A DNA stretch of 64,000 nt from Desertivirga arenae (GCF_017355785.1 NZ_JAFEWE010000009.1:1-64000), one strand, 5' to 3'; numbered from the stretch's first letter, positions 18,171-27,169 are shown. Notes: a model not told the origin generated them from the sequence alone. Made by a program: numbers and translations.

Positions 18171-18424
18171 ATGAAATGCATCCCCCATTCTTAATTAAAT
18201 TCATTGTTCAAAAAAATTCGAACCAAGAATAAAGCTTTAACTCTATTTTTTGATCTGTGCGTGTGTTTGTTAATCGGTTGTGTTGGATAAAAGTAGAAAG
18301 ATTCCTGAATGAAGCTATCCTGTGGTATCCTGAATGATATTATTTCTATTGTAATTGTTACAGATGCTCCAGTGGAAGTTAAAGGCCTTATTAACTATAT
18401 CCAAATTGCTCGTGTATCAGTATT

Positions 18425-18441
18425 GTTAAAAATAGTTTAAC
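18425..18441. promoter_or_regulatory. 17-bp inverted repeat in the divergent region
   Basis: GTTAAA-AATAG-TTTAAC is a perfect 6-5-6 inverted repeat, the same architecture as the one at 6510-6526. It lies about 190 bases upstream of the plus-strand operon. Operator function is inference. Confidence 0.3.
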
Positions 18442-18630
18442 GAGTTTTTTTTAATCTTGAAACTTGATAATGAACCGTGGCTATGATATGAACTGTTGTT
18501 AGTAGCCATGCTTATCAAATACTTAGAATAATCTTCGTCTGCGTAATTAATTTCAGAATTTAGAAATTAAGGCAATCTTAGTGCGAATGGAGAGTTATCC
18601 TTTTATAATCTGTAACCAATATAACCAGTT

Positions 18631-19707
18631 ATGAGGCGTAGAGAGTTTATTACAAATACCCTTCTAATATCTGCTGCATCTTTTCTGCCTCAGTTTTCAC
18701 TTGGTTTGGATGATCCCAAATGGAAGTCTCACATGTCTCCATTTGGAAAGAGGCTTAAACCAGTTGGGCGGGCATTGGAAATGGAAGGATATTATGTATG
18801 GTGCAACAGTCCGATAATGGGGCCTGACGGCAAGGTGCACGTCTTCTTCTCACGCTGGCCCTCAAAAAAGGGAATGGGGGGATGGATTAATAGCTCGGAG
18901 ATAGCTCACGCGGTAGCTGATCACCCGGAAGGTCCATTTCAATATTTAAGTACAATTTTAGCTCCCAGGGGGCAGGGATATTGGGATGGTACTACCTGCC
19001 ATAATCCTCATATCAAAATCGTTGATGGTAAATACTGTCTTTTTTTTATGGGCAACTCTAATGGGAAAACAAACACTAAAAGAATTGGGATGGCCATAGC
19101 GGATTCCTTATATGGACCCTGGAGCCGCCCTGAACACCCATTGTTAGAAGTCGGCCCGGAAGGAGCCTGGGACGATCATTGCACTACTAATCCTGCTTTT
19201 TTGAAGCATCCAAACGGTCAATATTGGCTTTACTATAAGTCATGGAACAATAATGATTATTACAACTCTAAAGATCCTGCGATCAGAGGAAACCGGAAAT
19301 ATGGCCTGGCAATTTCAGACAAGCTTGAAGGTCCTTACATAAAATACGCTGGAAATCCAGTTATTGACTACTCAGGTAAGGGTGGGAATAAGCAGTTTGA
19401 AGACGCTTTTGTTTGGATGGAAAAAGGGAGGTTTAATATGCTGGCCCGTGATATGGGAGTATATAACCAGGAAGTTGGATTGTATATAAGATCAAAAGAT
19501 GGATTACAGTGGAACGACCCAAAAGTTGCTTTTGGTCCAGTTAGTGAGTATTTGCAGGAACCTCCTGCGCCTTCCCATCTAAAACGGTACGGGCGTTTAG
19601 AACGTCCACAAATATTATTTATTAAGGGAAAGCCTGCATATTTGTTTACAGCTTCCCAGGGAGGCAAATTTATGACGGCTTCTTCCTTTATCTTTAAAAT
19701 ATCCTAA
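18631..19707 (+). CDS. Exported five-bladed beta-propeller glycosidase-like protein (GH43/GH117-like)
   Basis: A 358-residue protein whose repeated pattern (HVFFSRWP, YCLFFMGNS, YWLYYKSW, FEDAFVW, AYLFTASQG) fits the five-bladed beta-propeller of GH43, GH117 and related families. The N-terminus MRRREFITNTLLISAASF matches the twin-arginine export consensus, and tatC is encoded at 50696. Acidic residues that could be catalytic are present (DGTTCHNPHI, DDHCTTNP, FEDAF), but I cannot assign a family with certainty. In this locus an arabinosidase or galactosidase role on rhamnogalacturonan side chains would fit. It is the first gene of a three-gene operon, 16 bases before the GH28 gene. Confidence 0.75.
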   Translation: MRRREFITNTLLISAASFLPQFSLGLDDPKWKSHMSPFGKRLKPVGRALEMEGYYVWCNSPIMGPDGKVHVFFSRWPSKKGMGGWINSSEIAHAVADHPEGPFQYLSTILAPRGQGYWDGTTCHNPHIKIVDGKYCLFFMGNSNGKTNTKRIGMAIADSLYGPWSRPEHPLLEVGPEGAWDDHCTTNPAFLKHPNGQYWLYYKSWNNNDYYNSKDPAIRGNRKYGLAISDKLEGPYIKYAGNPVIDYSGKGGNKQFEDAFVWMEKGRFNMLARDMGVYNQEVGLYIRSKDGLQWNDPKVAFGPVSEYLQEPPAPSHLKRYGRLERPQILFIKGKPAYLFTASQGGKFMTASSFIFKIS

Positions 19708-19723
19708 AACGCATACATTCAAT

Positions 19724-21157
19724 ATGAACCTCAAGAGAGACATTAACAAATTTTTGGTGCTTGCTGTTATTGCACTGTTCCTATCCTTTAAGTCGACTGA
19801 TACTCCTAAAGTATGGACGACTTCGGCGCAGCCGCAGAAAGAATTGGAGGCATTAAGAAAGGAAATTAAGGCACCTCGTTTTAAAAACAAGGATTATCTT
19901 ATTACTGATTTCGGAGCAAAGGCTGGTGGTGAAGTTAATAACACTGTAGCTTTCAGAAAAGCGATAGAAGCTTGTAGTAAAAATGGAGGAGGACGGGTAG
20001 TTGTACCTTCCGGAGCTTTTTTAACGGGCGCAATTTACCTGAAGAGTAACGTTAACCTGCATCTTGCTGATGGATCAACGATTGTGTTCAGTCATAACCC
20101 CAAAGATTATCCTATTGTCTTTACAAGATGGGAAGGGATGGAATGTATGAATTATTCCGCCCAGATCTATGCTTATGGTGAAAAGAACATTGCAGTAACA
20201 GGAAACGGTACTTTGGATGGTAATGCTAATAATGATCGATGGTGGAATTGGAATGGAAGCCCCAGGTACGGATGGAAGGAGGGAATGCCAAAACAGACTC
20301 CTGCAAGGACTGCACTTCACGAGATGATGCATAAGCAGATAGACCCAAGGAAACGTGTTTTTGGCGACGGACATTATCTAAGACCAAATATGTTCCAGCC
20401 TTATAATTGTAAGAATATTCTGGTTTCAGGAGTGAAAATGATTAACTCTCCTATGTGGTTTATGAATCCTGTTCTTTCTGAAAATATCACGATAGAAAAG
20501 GTAAGGGTGGCAGCTCATGGTCCTAATACCGATGGATGTGATCCTGAAGCATGTAAGAATGTGCTGATTAAGGATTGTTACTTTGATACAGGTGATGATT
20601 GTATTGCTATTAAATCTGGCAGAGATGAAGATGGACGCAGGATTGGCCGGCCAGCAGAAAACCATATAATTGAAGGGTGTGAAATGAAAGACGGACACGG
20701 AGGTGTGGTGATAGGAAGTGAAATTGCTGGAGGGGCTAGAAATATCTATGCCATAAATTGTATAATGGATAGCCCTAACCTTGACAGAGTTCTGCGTTTG
20801 AAGACAAGTTCTTCCCGAGGAGGCATCATTGAAAATATTTTCATGAAGGACATTAAGGTTGGTGCTTATAAAGATGCGGCAATTACCTGCAATATGTTTT
20901 ATGAAAATCCGGGTAGTTTTATGCCTACTATCAGAAATGTATGGGTGGAAAATCTGGACGTTTCAAATGGCGGCAATTATGGTGTTTTCGTGAGAGCTTA
21001 TAAAGCATCTCCCGTCCAAAACCTTAAGCTAATCAATTGTGATATCAGAGGTGTGAAAAAGCCTATGCAGATAGATTATGTGAAAAATATGGAATTGAAG
21101 AATGTAAAGATTAACGGAGAGATGGCTGTCTTGCCTGATACATTACAGAATAAATAA
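19724..21157 (+). CDS. Secreted GH28 polygalacturonase (canonical active site)
   Basis: A 477-residue exported GH28 enzyme hydrolysing galacturonan in pectin. Unlike the other two GH28 proteins here it has the complete signature: NTD with Asp270, GDD with Asp291-Asp292, GHG with His325, and a basic RLK at 358-360. Residues 1-22 form a hydrophobic export signal or anchor, followed by about 35 linker residues before the beta-helix starts at YLITDFGAKAGG. The segment SGRDEDGRRIGRP after the catalytic Asp pair is typical of exo-polygalacturonases in Bacteroidota. Second gene of the operon; the next gene starts 37 bases later. Confidence 0.92.
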   Translation: MNLKRDINKFLVLAVIALFLSFKSTDTPKVWTTSAQPQKELEALRKEIKAPRFKNKDYLITDFGAKAGGEVNNTVAFRKAIEACSKNGGGRVVVPSGAFLTGAIYLKSNVNLHLADGSTIVFSHNPKDYPIVFTRWEGMECMNYSAQIYAYGEKNIAVTGNGTLDGNANNDRWWNWNGSPRYGWKEGMPKQTPARTALHEMMHKQIDPRKRVFGDGHYLRPNMFQPYNCKNILVSGVKMINSPMWFMNPVLSENITIEKVRVAAHGPNTDGCDPEACKNVLIKDCYFDTGDDCIAIKSGRDEDGRRIGRPAENHIIEGCEMKDGHGGVVIGSEIAGGARNIYAINCIMDSPNLDRVLRLKTSSSRGGIIENIFMKDIKVGAYKDAAITCNMFYENPGSFMPTIRNVWVENLDVSNGGNYGVFVRAYKASPVQNLKLINCDIRGVKKPMQIDYVKNMELKNVKINGEMAVLPDTLQNK

Positions 21158-21194
21158 AATTCGTAATTGAAGAACTAGAAGTTATTTAAGTACT

Positions 21195-23345
21195 ATGACC
21201 CCAAATAAATTAATAGCAGGCTTTATATTTTGCCTTTCATTATTTACTACTATTCTCACCCAGGCTCAGCCAATTAATCGTCAAGCTGTTGTTCTGCGCC
21301 ATACTATCGTCAATACACGCATTGATTCCCTGGAATCTCTTTCAGTGGGAAATGGAAAGTTTGCCTATACGGTAGATGTTACAGGACTTCAAACGTTTCC
21401 GGAAAGATATGCCAAAGGGGTCACGCTTGGTACCCAATCCGAATGGGGGTGGAACAGGTTGAAGGATACAGCTGGATATAAATTTGAAGAAACTTTAAAA
21501 GAGTATACGCTCAACGGAAAGAAGTCTTCCTATTCCGTTCAGTTCTCCGAAGCTGGATCCAGACAAAGGGCCGCATCGGATTGGTTCCGTAAAAGCGTTC
21601 ATCGTATTCAACTAGGGAACCTCGGATTGGATATTTATAAGAAGGACGGAACGCTAGCAAAGCCAGTAGATCTGAAGAATATCCGCCAAACTTTGAACAT
21701 GTGGACAGGTGAGATTGTGAGCCATTTTACTGTGGAGGAAAACTCTGTTGATGTAATTACCGTCGGACATCAGGATCAGGACCTGGTTGCGTTTCAAATC
21801 AAGTCACCTTTAATTGCGGCTGGGCGTTTAAAATTAAAGTTGAAGTACGCTTATCCTACCATGGAGTTTCTGGACGAAGGTGTAAACTACAAGGATCCGC
21901 AGAAACATAGATCATCTATTACTTCTCAGAATGAAAGTGGTGCAGTAATTCAGCATGCACTGGAAGGAATTACATATTCATCAATATTCAAATGGAGTAA
22001 GGGAACGGCAGCTGCAACTACTACCTCTCATTACTACCAGATAACTCCTGATAAGAGTTCGCAAGTATTTGAACTGAGTTGTTTATTTTCTCTTCAACCG
22101 GTAGAGGCTGTGACGTTGCCCACATTTGCACAGACCAGAGAAAATAGTATCACCGGGTTAAAGAAGTTTTGGATGAGTGGAGCAGCGATTGATTTTGCAG
22201 GCAGTACCGACATCCGGGCAAAAGAACTAGAGCGTAGGGTGATCACATCAGAATACCTTACTAAAATTCAATGTACCGGTTCTTTTCCTCCCCAGGAAAC
22301 GGGGTTAACTTACAACAGCTGGTTTGGTAAGCCTCACCTGGAAATGCATTGGTGGCATGGCATCCATTTCGCACTTTGGAACAGGCCAGAACTGTTGGAG
22401 AAGAGCCTCGATTGGTATTTCAAGGTTGAGGAGGGGGCTAAGGAAATTGCAAAACGACAGGGTTTCAAAGGTGCTCGTTGGCAGAAGATGACGGACCATG
22501 AAGGATTAGAAAGCCCTTCATCTGTTGGAGCTTTCATTATTTGGCAGCAACCTCATCCTATCTATATGGCCGAATTGCTGTATAGAGATGAGAACAGCAA
22601 AGATGTGCTGGAGAAGTACAAAGACATTGTTTTTCAAACAGCAGAATTCATGGCATCATTCCCTACGTATGATAGTATTAAGCAACGTTACAACCTCGGG
22701 AAAGGCCTCATTCCTGCTCAGGAAGTATTTAAAGCAGTGGATACTTATAACCCAAGTTATGAGTTGGCTTACTGGGACTGGGCGCTGCGGATCGCACAGA
22801 AATGGCGCGAACGGTTGGGTATGCCACCCAACTCTGACTGGGATGCAGTAATAAATAAGCTTGCACCTTTACCAAAGCAAAACGGACTTTATTTGTCAAC
22901 AGAGAATACCCCTGATTCTTTTACTAACGAAGAGTGGTTGCGGGATCATCCATCTGTACTGGGCACCTTAGGTATGGTTCCCGCAGGTGCTAAGCTCGAT
23001 AAAGCTACTATGCAACGGACTTTCGATACAGTTTGGAAGGTTTGGCAATGGGACGATACCTGGGGATGGGATTTCCCTATGACTGCTATGACTGCAGCGC
23101 GATTAGGTAAGCCCGAGAAAGCAATAGATGCTCTCTTTATGAATATAAAGACTAATACTTACCTGAAGAACGGACACAATTACCAGGACGGCCGGCTACG
23201 GATCTATCTACCAGGTAATGGAGGTGTACTGGCAACAGTAGCCATGTTGGCTGGAGGATGGGATGGTTCTTCCGGTCCTAATCCAGGCTTCCCTAAGAAT
23301 GGTAAGTGGAAGGTCAGATCTGAGGGATTTAAAAAAATGCCATAA
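21195..23345 (+). CDS. Secreted (alpha/alpha)6-barrel protein, possible glycosidase
   Basis: A 716-residue exported protein of uncertain family. Signal peptide about 1-24. The N-terminal 300 residues look beta-rich (super-sandwich), and the C-terminal part is helical with TYNSWFGKPHLEMHWWHGIHFALWN-type aromatic-rich motif around residues 371-395, WQWDDTWGWDFPM around 617-629 and DGRLRIYLPGNGG near 665-677. This two-domain build resembles clan GH-L and GH95-type enzymes. No characterised family can be named with confidence. Co-transcription with GH28 and the propeller protein suggests a role on pectin side chains. A terminator follows 5 bases after the stop. Confidence 0.7.
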   Translation: MTPNKLIAGFIFCLSLFTTILTQAQPINRQAVVLRHTIVNTRIDSLESLSVGNGKFAYTVDVTGLQTFPERYAKGVTLGTQSEWGWNRLKDTAGYKFEETLKEYTLNGKKSSYSVQFSEAGSRQRAASDWFRKSVHRIQLGNLGLDIYKKDGTLAKPVDLKNIRQTLNMWTGEIVSHFTVEENSVDVITVGHQDQDLVAFQIKSPLIAAGRLKLKLKYAYPTMEFLDEGVNYKDPQKHRSSITSQNESGAVIQHALEGITYSSIFKWSKGTAAATTTSHYYQITPDKSSQVFELSCLFSLQPVEAVTLPTFAQTRENSITGLKKFWMSGAAIDFAGSTDIRAKELERRVITSEYLTKIQCTGSFPPQETGLTYNSWFGKPHLEMHWWHGIHFALWNRPELLEKSLDWYFKVEEGAKEIAKRQGFKGARWQKMTDHEGLESPSSVGAFIIWQQPHPIYMAELLYRDENSKDVLEKYKDIVFQTAEFMASFPTYDSIKQRYNLGKGLIPAQEVFKAVDTYNPSYELAYWDWALRIAQKWRERLGMPPNSDWDAVINKLAPLPKQNGLYLSTENTPDSFTNEEWLRDHPSVLGTLGMVPAGAKLDKATMQRTFDTVWKVWQWDDTWGWDFPMTAMTAARLGKPEKAIDALFMNIKTNTYLKNGHNYQDGRLRIYLPGNGGVLATVAMLAGGWDGSSGPNPGFPKNGKWKVRSEGFKKMP

Positions 23346-23350
23346 TGACT

Positions 23351-23378
23351 AAGAGGGGGTGTTTTAGCCCCTTTTTTT
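23351..23378 (+). terminator. Terminator of the plus-strand pectin operon
   Basis: Arms AAGAGGGG (23351-23358) and CCCCTTTT (23368-23375) with one G-U wobble, followed by further T. It closes the three-gene operon. Confidence 0.75.
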
Positions 23379-23464
23379 GTGCATCCACGTCATATTTTCG
23401 TCAAGTAAAAAACTAAAAGAGATGTTTTTACTTTCTAGATTTAATTTTTGCTAAAAGATACTTG

Positions 23465-24163
23465 ATGAAAATATTGTTAGTTGAAGACGAACCAGGCATT
23501 GTTTCGGTAATTTCTCGTGGGCTTGCTGAAGCTGGAATGGAAATTAGCGTTGCAGCTGACGGACGAACAGGGCTAGATATGGCTTTAAAACATGATTTTG
23601 ATCTGGTAGTTTTAGATATTATGCTTCCTGAACTTAATGGGATCCAGGTGTGCCGTGAGATAAGGAAGAAGAACACCACTATTGCTATCTTAATGCTTAC
23701 AGCTTTAAGTAGTACGGAGAATATTGTAACCGGCCTCGACAGCGGTGCAGATGATTATCTTGTTAAGCCTTTTAAGTTTGCAGAGCTGGAAGCGCGGATC
23801 CGTACTCTGATCCGCAGAAGCAAAGCAGAAACTCAACCCAAGAATAAGCTCGTTTTTAATAATCTTGAAATTGATCTGGATGCAAAAAGTGTTAAAAGAG
23901 CAGGTAGGGATATTAATTTAACTGCGACAGAATATCGATTACTTGAGTATTTTATGCTAAATCCCAATAAAGTACTCTCAAGAATCGAACTACTTGATCA
24001 CGTTTGGGATATTAACTTTAATATGGGAACTAATGTTGTTGACGTTTATGTTAACTATCTTAGGAAAAAAATAGACAATGGGGCTCCCATTAAACTAATT
24101 CAAACGGTGTTTGGAATGGGATATATTCTGAAAGAGGACGCACCGGATGAAAATTCAAACTAA
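23465..24163 (+). CDS. OmpR-family response regulator
   Basis: A 232-residue two-component response regulator. The receiver domain (1-120) has the acidic pair Glu7-Asp8, phospho-acceptor Asp51 in VLDIMLPELNG, Thr at LTA 78-80 and Lys101 in VKPF. A winged-helix OmpR/PhoB-type DNA-binding domain covers about 130-228. I use the ATG at 23465; a TTG immediately before it is the only other option. It overlaps the sensor kinase gene by 17 bases, so the pair is translationally coupled. Two direct-repeat sites downstream at 25522 and 25627 fit the binding mode of this class. Confidence 0.93.
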   Translation: MKILLVEDEPGIVSVISRGLAEAGMEISVAADGRTGLDMALKHDFDLVVLDIMLPELNGIQVCREIRKKNTTIAILMLTALSSTENIVTGLDSGADDYLVKPFKFAELEARIRTLIRRSKAETQPKNKLVFNNLEIDLDAKSVKRAGRDINLTATEYRLLEYFMLNPNKVLSRIELLDHVWDINFNMGTNVVDVYVNYLRKKIDNGAPIKLIQTVFGMGYILKEDAPDENSN

Positions 24164-25505
24164 GATCACTTTACTTTATTTCTTAATTGCTACTGCAGGA
24201 CTAATTCTTCTCAATGCGTCTATTTTCTACTTCGTTTCGCAGTTTAATTTTGAGGATTTTTTTAAGCGTTTGGAAGCCCGTGTGCGCTTATCCTCACAAA
24301 TAAATCTTTTTCAAAATGAACCTTCCGGTCCCTTCCAAGACATTCGAAATAGGTATTTAGAAAAGTTAGATCAGGAGCGCGACTATCTTATAAAGTATAA
24401 CAACGGTAACTTTCAGAAACCACTGCCCTTACCACAGCAGTTTTATGATGCGATCGTAAAAAAAGGTAGTGCCAGGTATAATGTTGATAATGAATTTTAT
24501 GCGGGGTCTTTTGTGAAATCTCCCAAGGGAAGTTATATCGTTATAGTTGCCGCACAGGATCCATATGGGTTTAAGGAGCTTGAACAACTTAAAAGAGTTC
24601 TGGTAATTACTTTTCTTATCTCTGTAATTCTAACTTATGTTGCAGGGAAAGTTTTCTCTTATTATACCATAAGACCTGTCAGAGCTATTATAAAAAGCGT
24701 TCGAAATATATCCGCTAATAATCTTCACCTTAGATTGTCTGAATTAAAAGGGAGTGATGAAATTGCAGAGCTGGTACACACTTTTAATCATATGCTTACC
24801 CGCCTTGAAACATCTTTCGAAACCCAGAATAATTTTGTTAGTAACGCATCTCACGAGCTACGAACTCCATTAGCTATTATCACCTCCGAAACAGAACTTT
24901 TATTAGGTCATGAGGGCTTATCCGATCGAACAAAGCGGTCGGGCCAAAACATTTTGGCAGAGTCTGAAAAGCTTGAGCAGATCCTCACAAGTCTTCTTGG
25001 ATTGGCTCAAACCGGCTTTGATGGGAAAAAGCAGAATTGGCAGCTTATTAGAACGGACGAGTTAGTATTGACTGTGGTCGATTCGGTTAAGAAGATTGAT
25101 GTTGAAAGCAGTATTTCTATTGATTTCTCTGCTTTGCCAGCTAATGAGGAAATGCTTTATACTGAGGGAAATATTAACCTGCTACGGCTTGCTTTAAGCA
25201 ATATTGTTCTTAATGCCTGTAAGTACTCTAATAATGAACAAGTAGTGGTGAAATTAAGCTCAGAAAACGGTAGGATTGCAATCGTCGTCATTGATAAGGG
25301 AATTGGAATTCCACAGGCTGAGCTTCAGCACGTTTTTGAACCCTTCTTCCGTGCCTCAAACACAACTGATTTCAAAGGTCACGGTATTGGGCTCCCACTC
25401 ACGTTAAATATTATACGTCTTCATAAAGGTTCTATAGGAATACGGTCGGAAGAGAAAATCGGCACAGAAATGCAAGTTTTGTTACCTGTCTATAAAAAAA
25501 ACTGA
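24147..25505 (+). CDS. Membrane sensor histidine kinase, partner of the upstream regulator
   Basis: A 452-residue sensor kinase. Two transmembrane segments (about 7-30 and 150-172) flank a 120-residue periplasmic sensor without recognisable family. A HAMP domain follows (about 172-225), then the dimerisation domain with phospho-accepting His236 in NASHELRTPL, and an HATPase domain with N-box NIVLNACKYS, G1 DKGIGIP and G2 GHGIGLPLT. It is hybrid-free and pairs with the OmpR regulator it overlaps. The signal it senses is unknown. Confidence 0.93.
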   Translation: MKIQTKITLLYFLIATAGLILLNASIFYFVSQFNFEDFFKRLEARVRLSSQINLFQNEPSGPFQDIRNRYLEKLDQERDYLIKYNNGNFQKPLPLPQQFYDAIVKKGSARYNVDNEFYAGSFVKSPKGSYIVIVAAQDPYGFKELEQLKRVLVITFLISVILTYVAGKVFSYYTIRPVRAIIKSVRNISANNLHLRLSELKGSDEIAELVHTFNHMLTRLETSFETQNNFVSNASHELRTPLAIITSETELLLGHEGLSDRTKRSGQNILAESEKLEQILTSLLGLAQTGFDGKKQNWQLIRTDELVLTVVDSVKKIDVESSISIDFSALPANEEMLYTEGNINLLRLALSNIVLNACKYSNNEQVVVKLSSENGRIAIVVIDKGIGIPQAELQHVFEPFFRASNTTDFKGHGIGLPLTLNIIRLHKGSIGIRSEEKIGTEMQVLLPVYKKN

Positions 25506-25521
25506 GCGTTTATACGTTTTC

Positions 25522-25539
25522 TCTAATCAAACTCTAATA
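25522..25539 (+). promoter_or_regulatory. Direct-repeat site, candidate OmpR-type regulator box 1
   Basis: TCTAAT repeated with an 11-base period inside an 18-base element. OmpR/PhoB-type regulators bind tandem half-sites spaced by one helical turn. A near-identical copy lies 105 bases downstream. Confidence 0.45.
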
Positions 25540-25626
25540 AGTATTACAACTTTCGTTGGTAAGGGTGCGAAAACTAGTTCGAGTGTTTATAATTTTAATT
25601 TTCCTGTTCTTATTAAAGTATTTTTT

Positions 25627-25644
25627 TCTAATCAAATTCTAATA
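25627..25644 (+). promoter_or_regulatory. Direct-repeat site, candidate OmpR-type regulator box 2
   Basis: Same 18-base element as at 25522 with a single C-to-T difference, again TCTAAT twice at 11-base period. A weaker TTAAT pair at 10-base period follows at about 25651-25665. It lies upstream of the UspA-like and bestrophin genes. Confidence 0.45.
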
Positions 25645-25719
25645 TCTGTCTTAATCCTCTTTAATGTCCCCAAAGTAGTATTGTAATAACAAATTATCGT
25701 TCACATTAAAGTGATTGTT

Positions 25720-26193
25720 ATGCAGACTATTTTAATTCCAACCAGTTTCCAGCTCAAATCGTGCGAATGCGTGTCGGCGATTATTAAGCAGTTTAAAGGG
25801 CAGGATATCTCAATACTCTTTACTCACATGTTCAAACTTTCAGATTCGATTTCAGACTTACTCATGTTGTCTAGACGCGTGAAGGAATATGAATATGTCC
25901 CTGAAGAATTCTATCGTGAATGCCATGAATTGAAATTAAATTCTCCCGAGCTAAAATCCATAGGTATCGAGTTTTTCTACGGGGGGACTTTGGCAGCTTT
26001 CAAAAATTTTCTGGAAACTCACCAGATCAATTATATTCTCAATCCAGACTCCTGTGATTATGCTCCACTTAATAAATCCAGCATAGATCCTGCTGTTTTA
26101 ATAAATCGTGCAAGTCTCCCCATCCTTGAGCTGAAGAAACTTTCACCACAGAAGAATTACAGCGCAAAAGAAGAATTAGAGGAAGTTAATTAG
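25720..26193 (+). CDS. UspA-like small protein of unknown function
   Basis: A 157-residue cytosolic protein. The start MQTILIPTSF resembles the first strand of the universal stress protein fold (kILvPtDfS), and the secondary-structure pattern is alternating alpha/beta, but no ATP-binding G-2x-G-9x-G motif is visible. I prefer the ATG at 25720 over the GTG at 25711. It ends 21 bases before the bestrophin gene, so the two are probably co-transcribed, likely under control of the upstream two-component system. Function unknown. Confidence 0.7.
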   Translation: MQTILIPTSFQLKSCECVSAIIKQFKGQDISILFTHMFKLSDSISDLLMLSRRVKEYEYVPEEFYRECHELKLNSPELKSIGIEFFYGGTLAAFKNFLETHQINYILNPDSCDYAPLNKSSIDPAVLINRASLPILELKKLSPQKNYSAKEELEEVN

Positions 26194-26214
26194 AATTTAA
26201 AGAAGAATCTACTT

Positions 26215-27138
26215 ATGTTATTAAGAGAAAATATTCCCGCATCATACATTGTGGGTAAAATCAAAAATGAAGTTGTGTTTGTAACACTGTATTCAGTGTT
26301 CATAGCAGTAATGTATAATACTTTTCACTTTACCAGAATATCTATTCCTATTGCAGTCCCTACTATTCTAGGTACAGTTATTTCCCTGCTTCTGGCCTTT
26401 AAATCAAATCAGGCGTACGACAGATGGTGGGAGGCACGTACCATTTGGGGAGCTATAGTGAACGATTCGCGGACCCTTACACGGCAGCTTCTTACTTATG
26501 TAGATACTAAGTATGGACCCTCCGAAGAAAGAGCCTTTTGCGAAAAGATGGCTAAGAGACAAATAGCATGGTGTTATAGCTTAAGCAGGCATTTAAGGAG
26601 ACAGGATCCCTTGAAGGGCTTAGAGAAACTTATATCGGCAGAAGACTTGAATTACATAAAGCAATACAGCAACATTCCACTTGCCTTACTTGAATTACAA
26701 GGTGCAGATCTGAGACATGCTTATAAGCTGGGGTGGATTAACGAGTTTCAACAAGTTGAACTAGATAATACCCTTACTCGTTTTTCGAATGAAATGGGAG
26801 GATGTGAACGTATCAAAAATACAGTGTTTCCAGCAACCTACGGTACTTATATCCACTTCTCCCTTGTGTTATTCATAATGCTGTTGCCATTCGGGTTAAT
26901 TGAATTCTTCGGAGTGGTGGAAGTACCTGTAGTGATTGCTATTGCCAGTGCTTTCTTTTTAATCGAGAAAATGGCCATCCACCTGCAAGATCCTTTTGAA
27001 AACAAGCCAACTGACACCCCTACAACTACCATATCTCAAACTATTGAGAGGGATATAAAGCAAATGCTTAAGGTTAACTACAAGCAGGAAGAAAAAGTGG
27101 AAGAGAAAGATCAATCTAAAATGTTTTACATTTTGTAG
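26215..27138 (+). CDS. Bestrophin-family anion channel protein
   Basis: A 307-residue membrane protein of the bestrophin/UPF0187 family. Characterised members form pentameric ion channels. Hydrophobic segments at about 21-38, 42-62, 206-226 and 228-246 fit the four-helix arrangement. The conserved block FKSNQAYDRWWEARTIWG follows the second segment, and the acidic ending before the C-terminal tail (LQDPFENKPTD) corresponds to the calcium-clasp-like region of the family. It is the second gene after the two-component system. Confidence 0.88.
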   Translation: MLLRENIPASYIVGKIKNEVVFVTLYSVFIAVMYNTFHFTRISIPIAVPTILGTVISLLLAFKSNQAYDRWWEARTIWGAIVNDSRTLTRQLLTYVDTKYGPSEERAFCEKMAKRQIAWCYSLSRHLRRQDPLKGLEKLISAEDLNYIKQYSNIPLALLELQGADLRHAYKLGWINEFQQVELDNTLTRFSNEMGGCERIKNTVFPATYGTYIHFSLVLFIMLLPFGLIEFFGVVEVPVVIAIASAFFLIEKMAIHLQDPFENKPTDTPTTTISQTIERDIKQMLKVNYKQEEKVEEKDQSKMFYIL

Positions 27139-27144
27139 CAATAC

Positions 27145-27169
27145 GGGGTTAGAAATAAACTCTAACCCC
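27145..27169. terminator. Inverted repeat at the end of two convergent genes
   Basis: GGGGTTAGA (27145-27153) and TCTAACCCC (27161-27169), 7-nt loop. It begins 7 bases after the bestrophin stop and covers the last codons and stop of the minus-strand gene. Neither side has a strong U-tract, so termination may be partial. Confidence 0.5.

Larger units (their letters stand above)
18121..18630. other. Divergent promoter region between two pectin operons
   Basis: 510 bases without a gene. It should hold promoters for the minus-strand GH105 operon and the plus-strand GH43-like operon. Visible structure: a 13-bp palindrome at 18158-18170, three TCCTG elements at 18302-18332, and a 17-bp inverted repeat at 18425-18441. 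I found no clear TAnnTTTG element close to either start. Confidence 0.6.
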
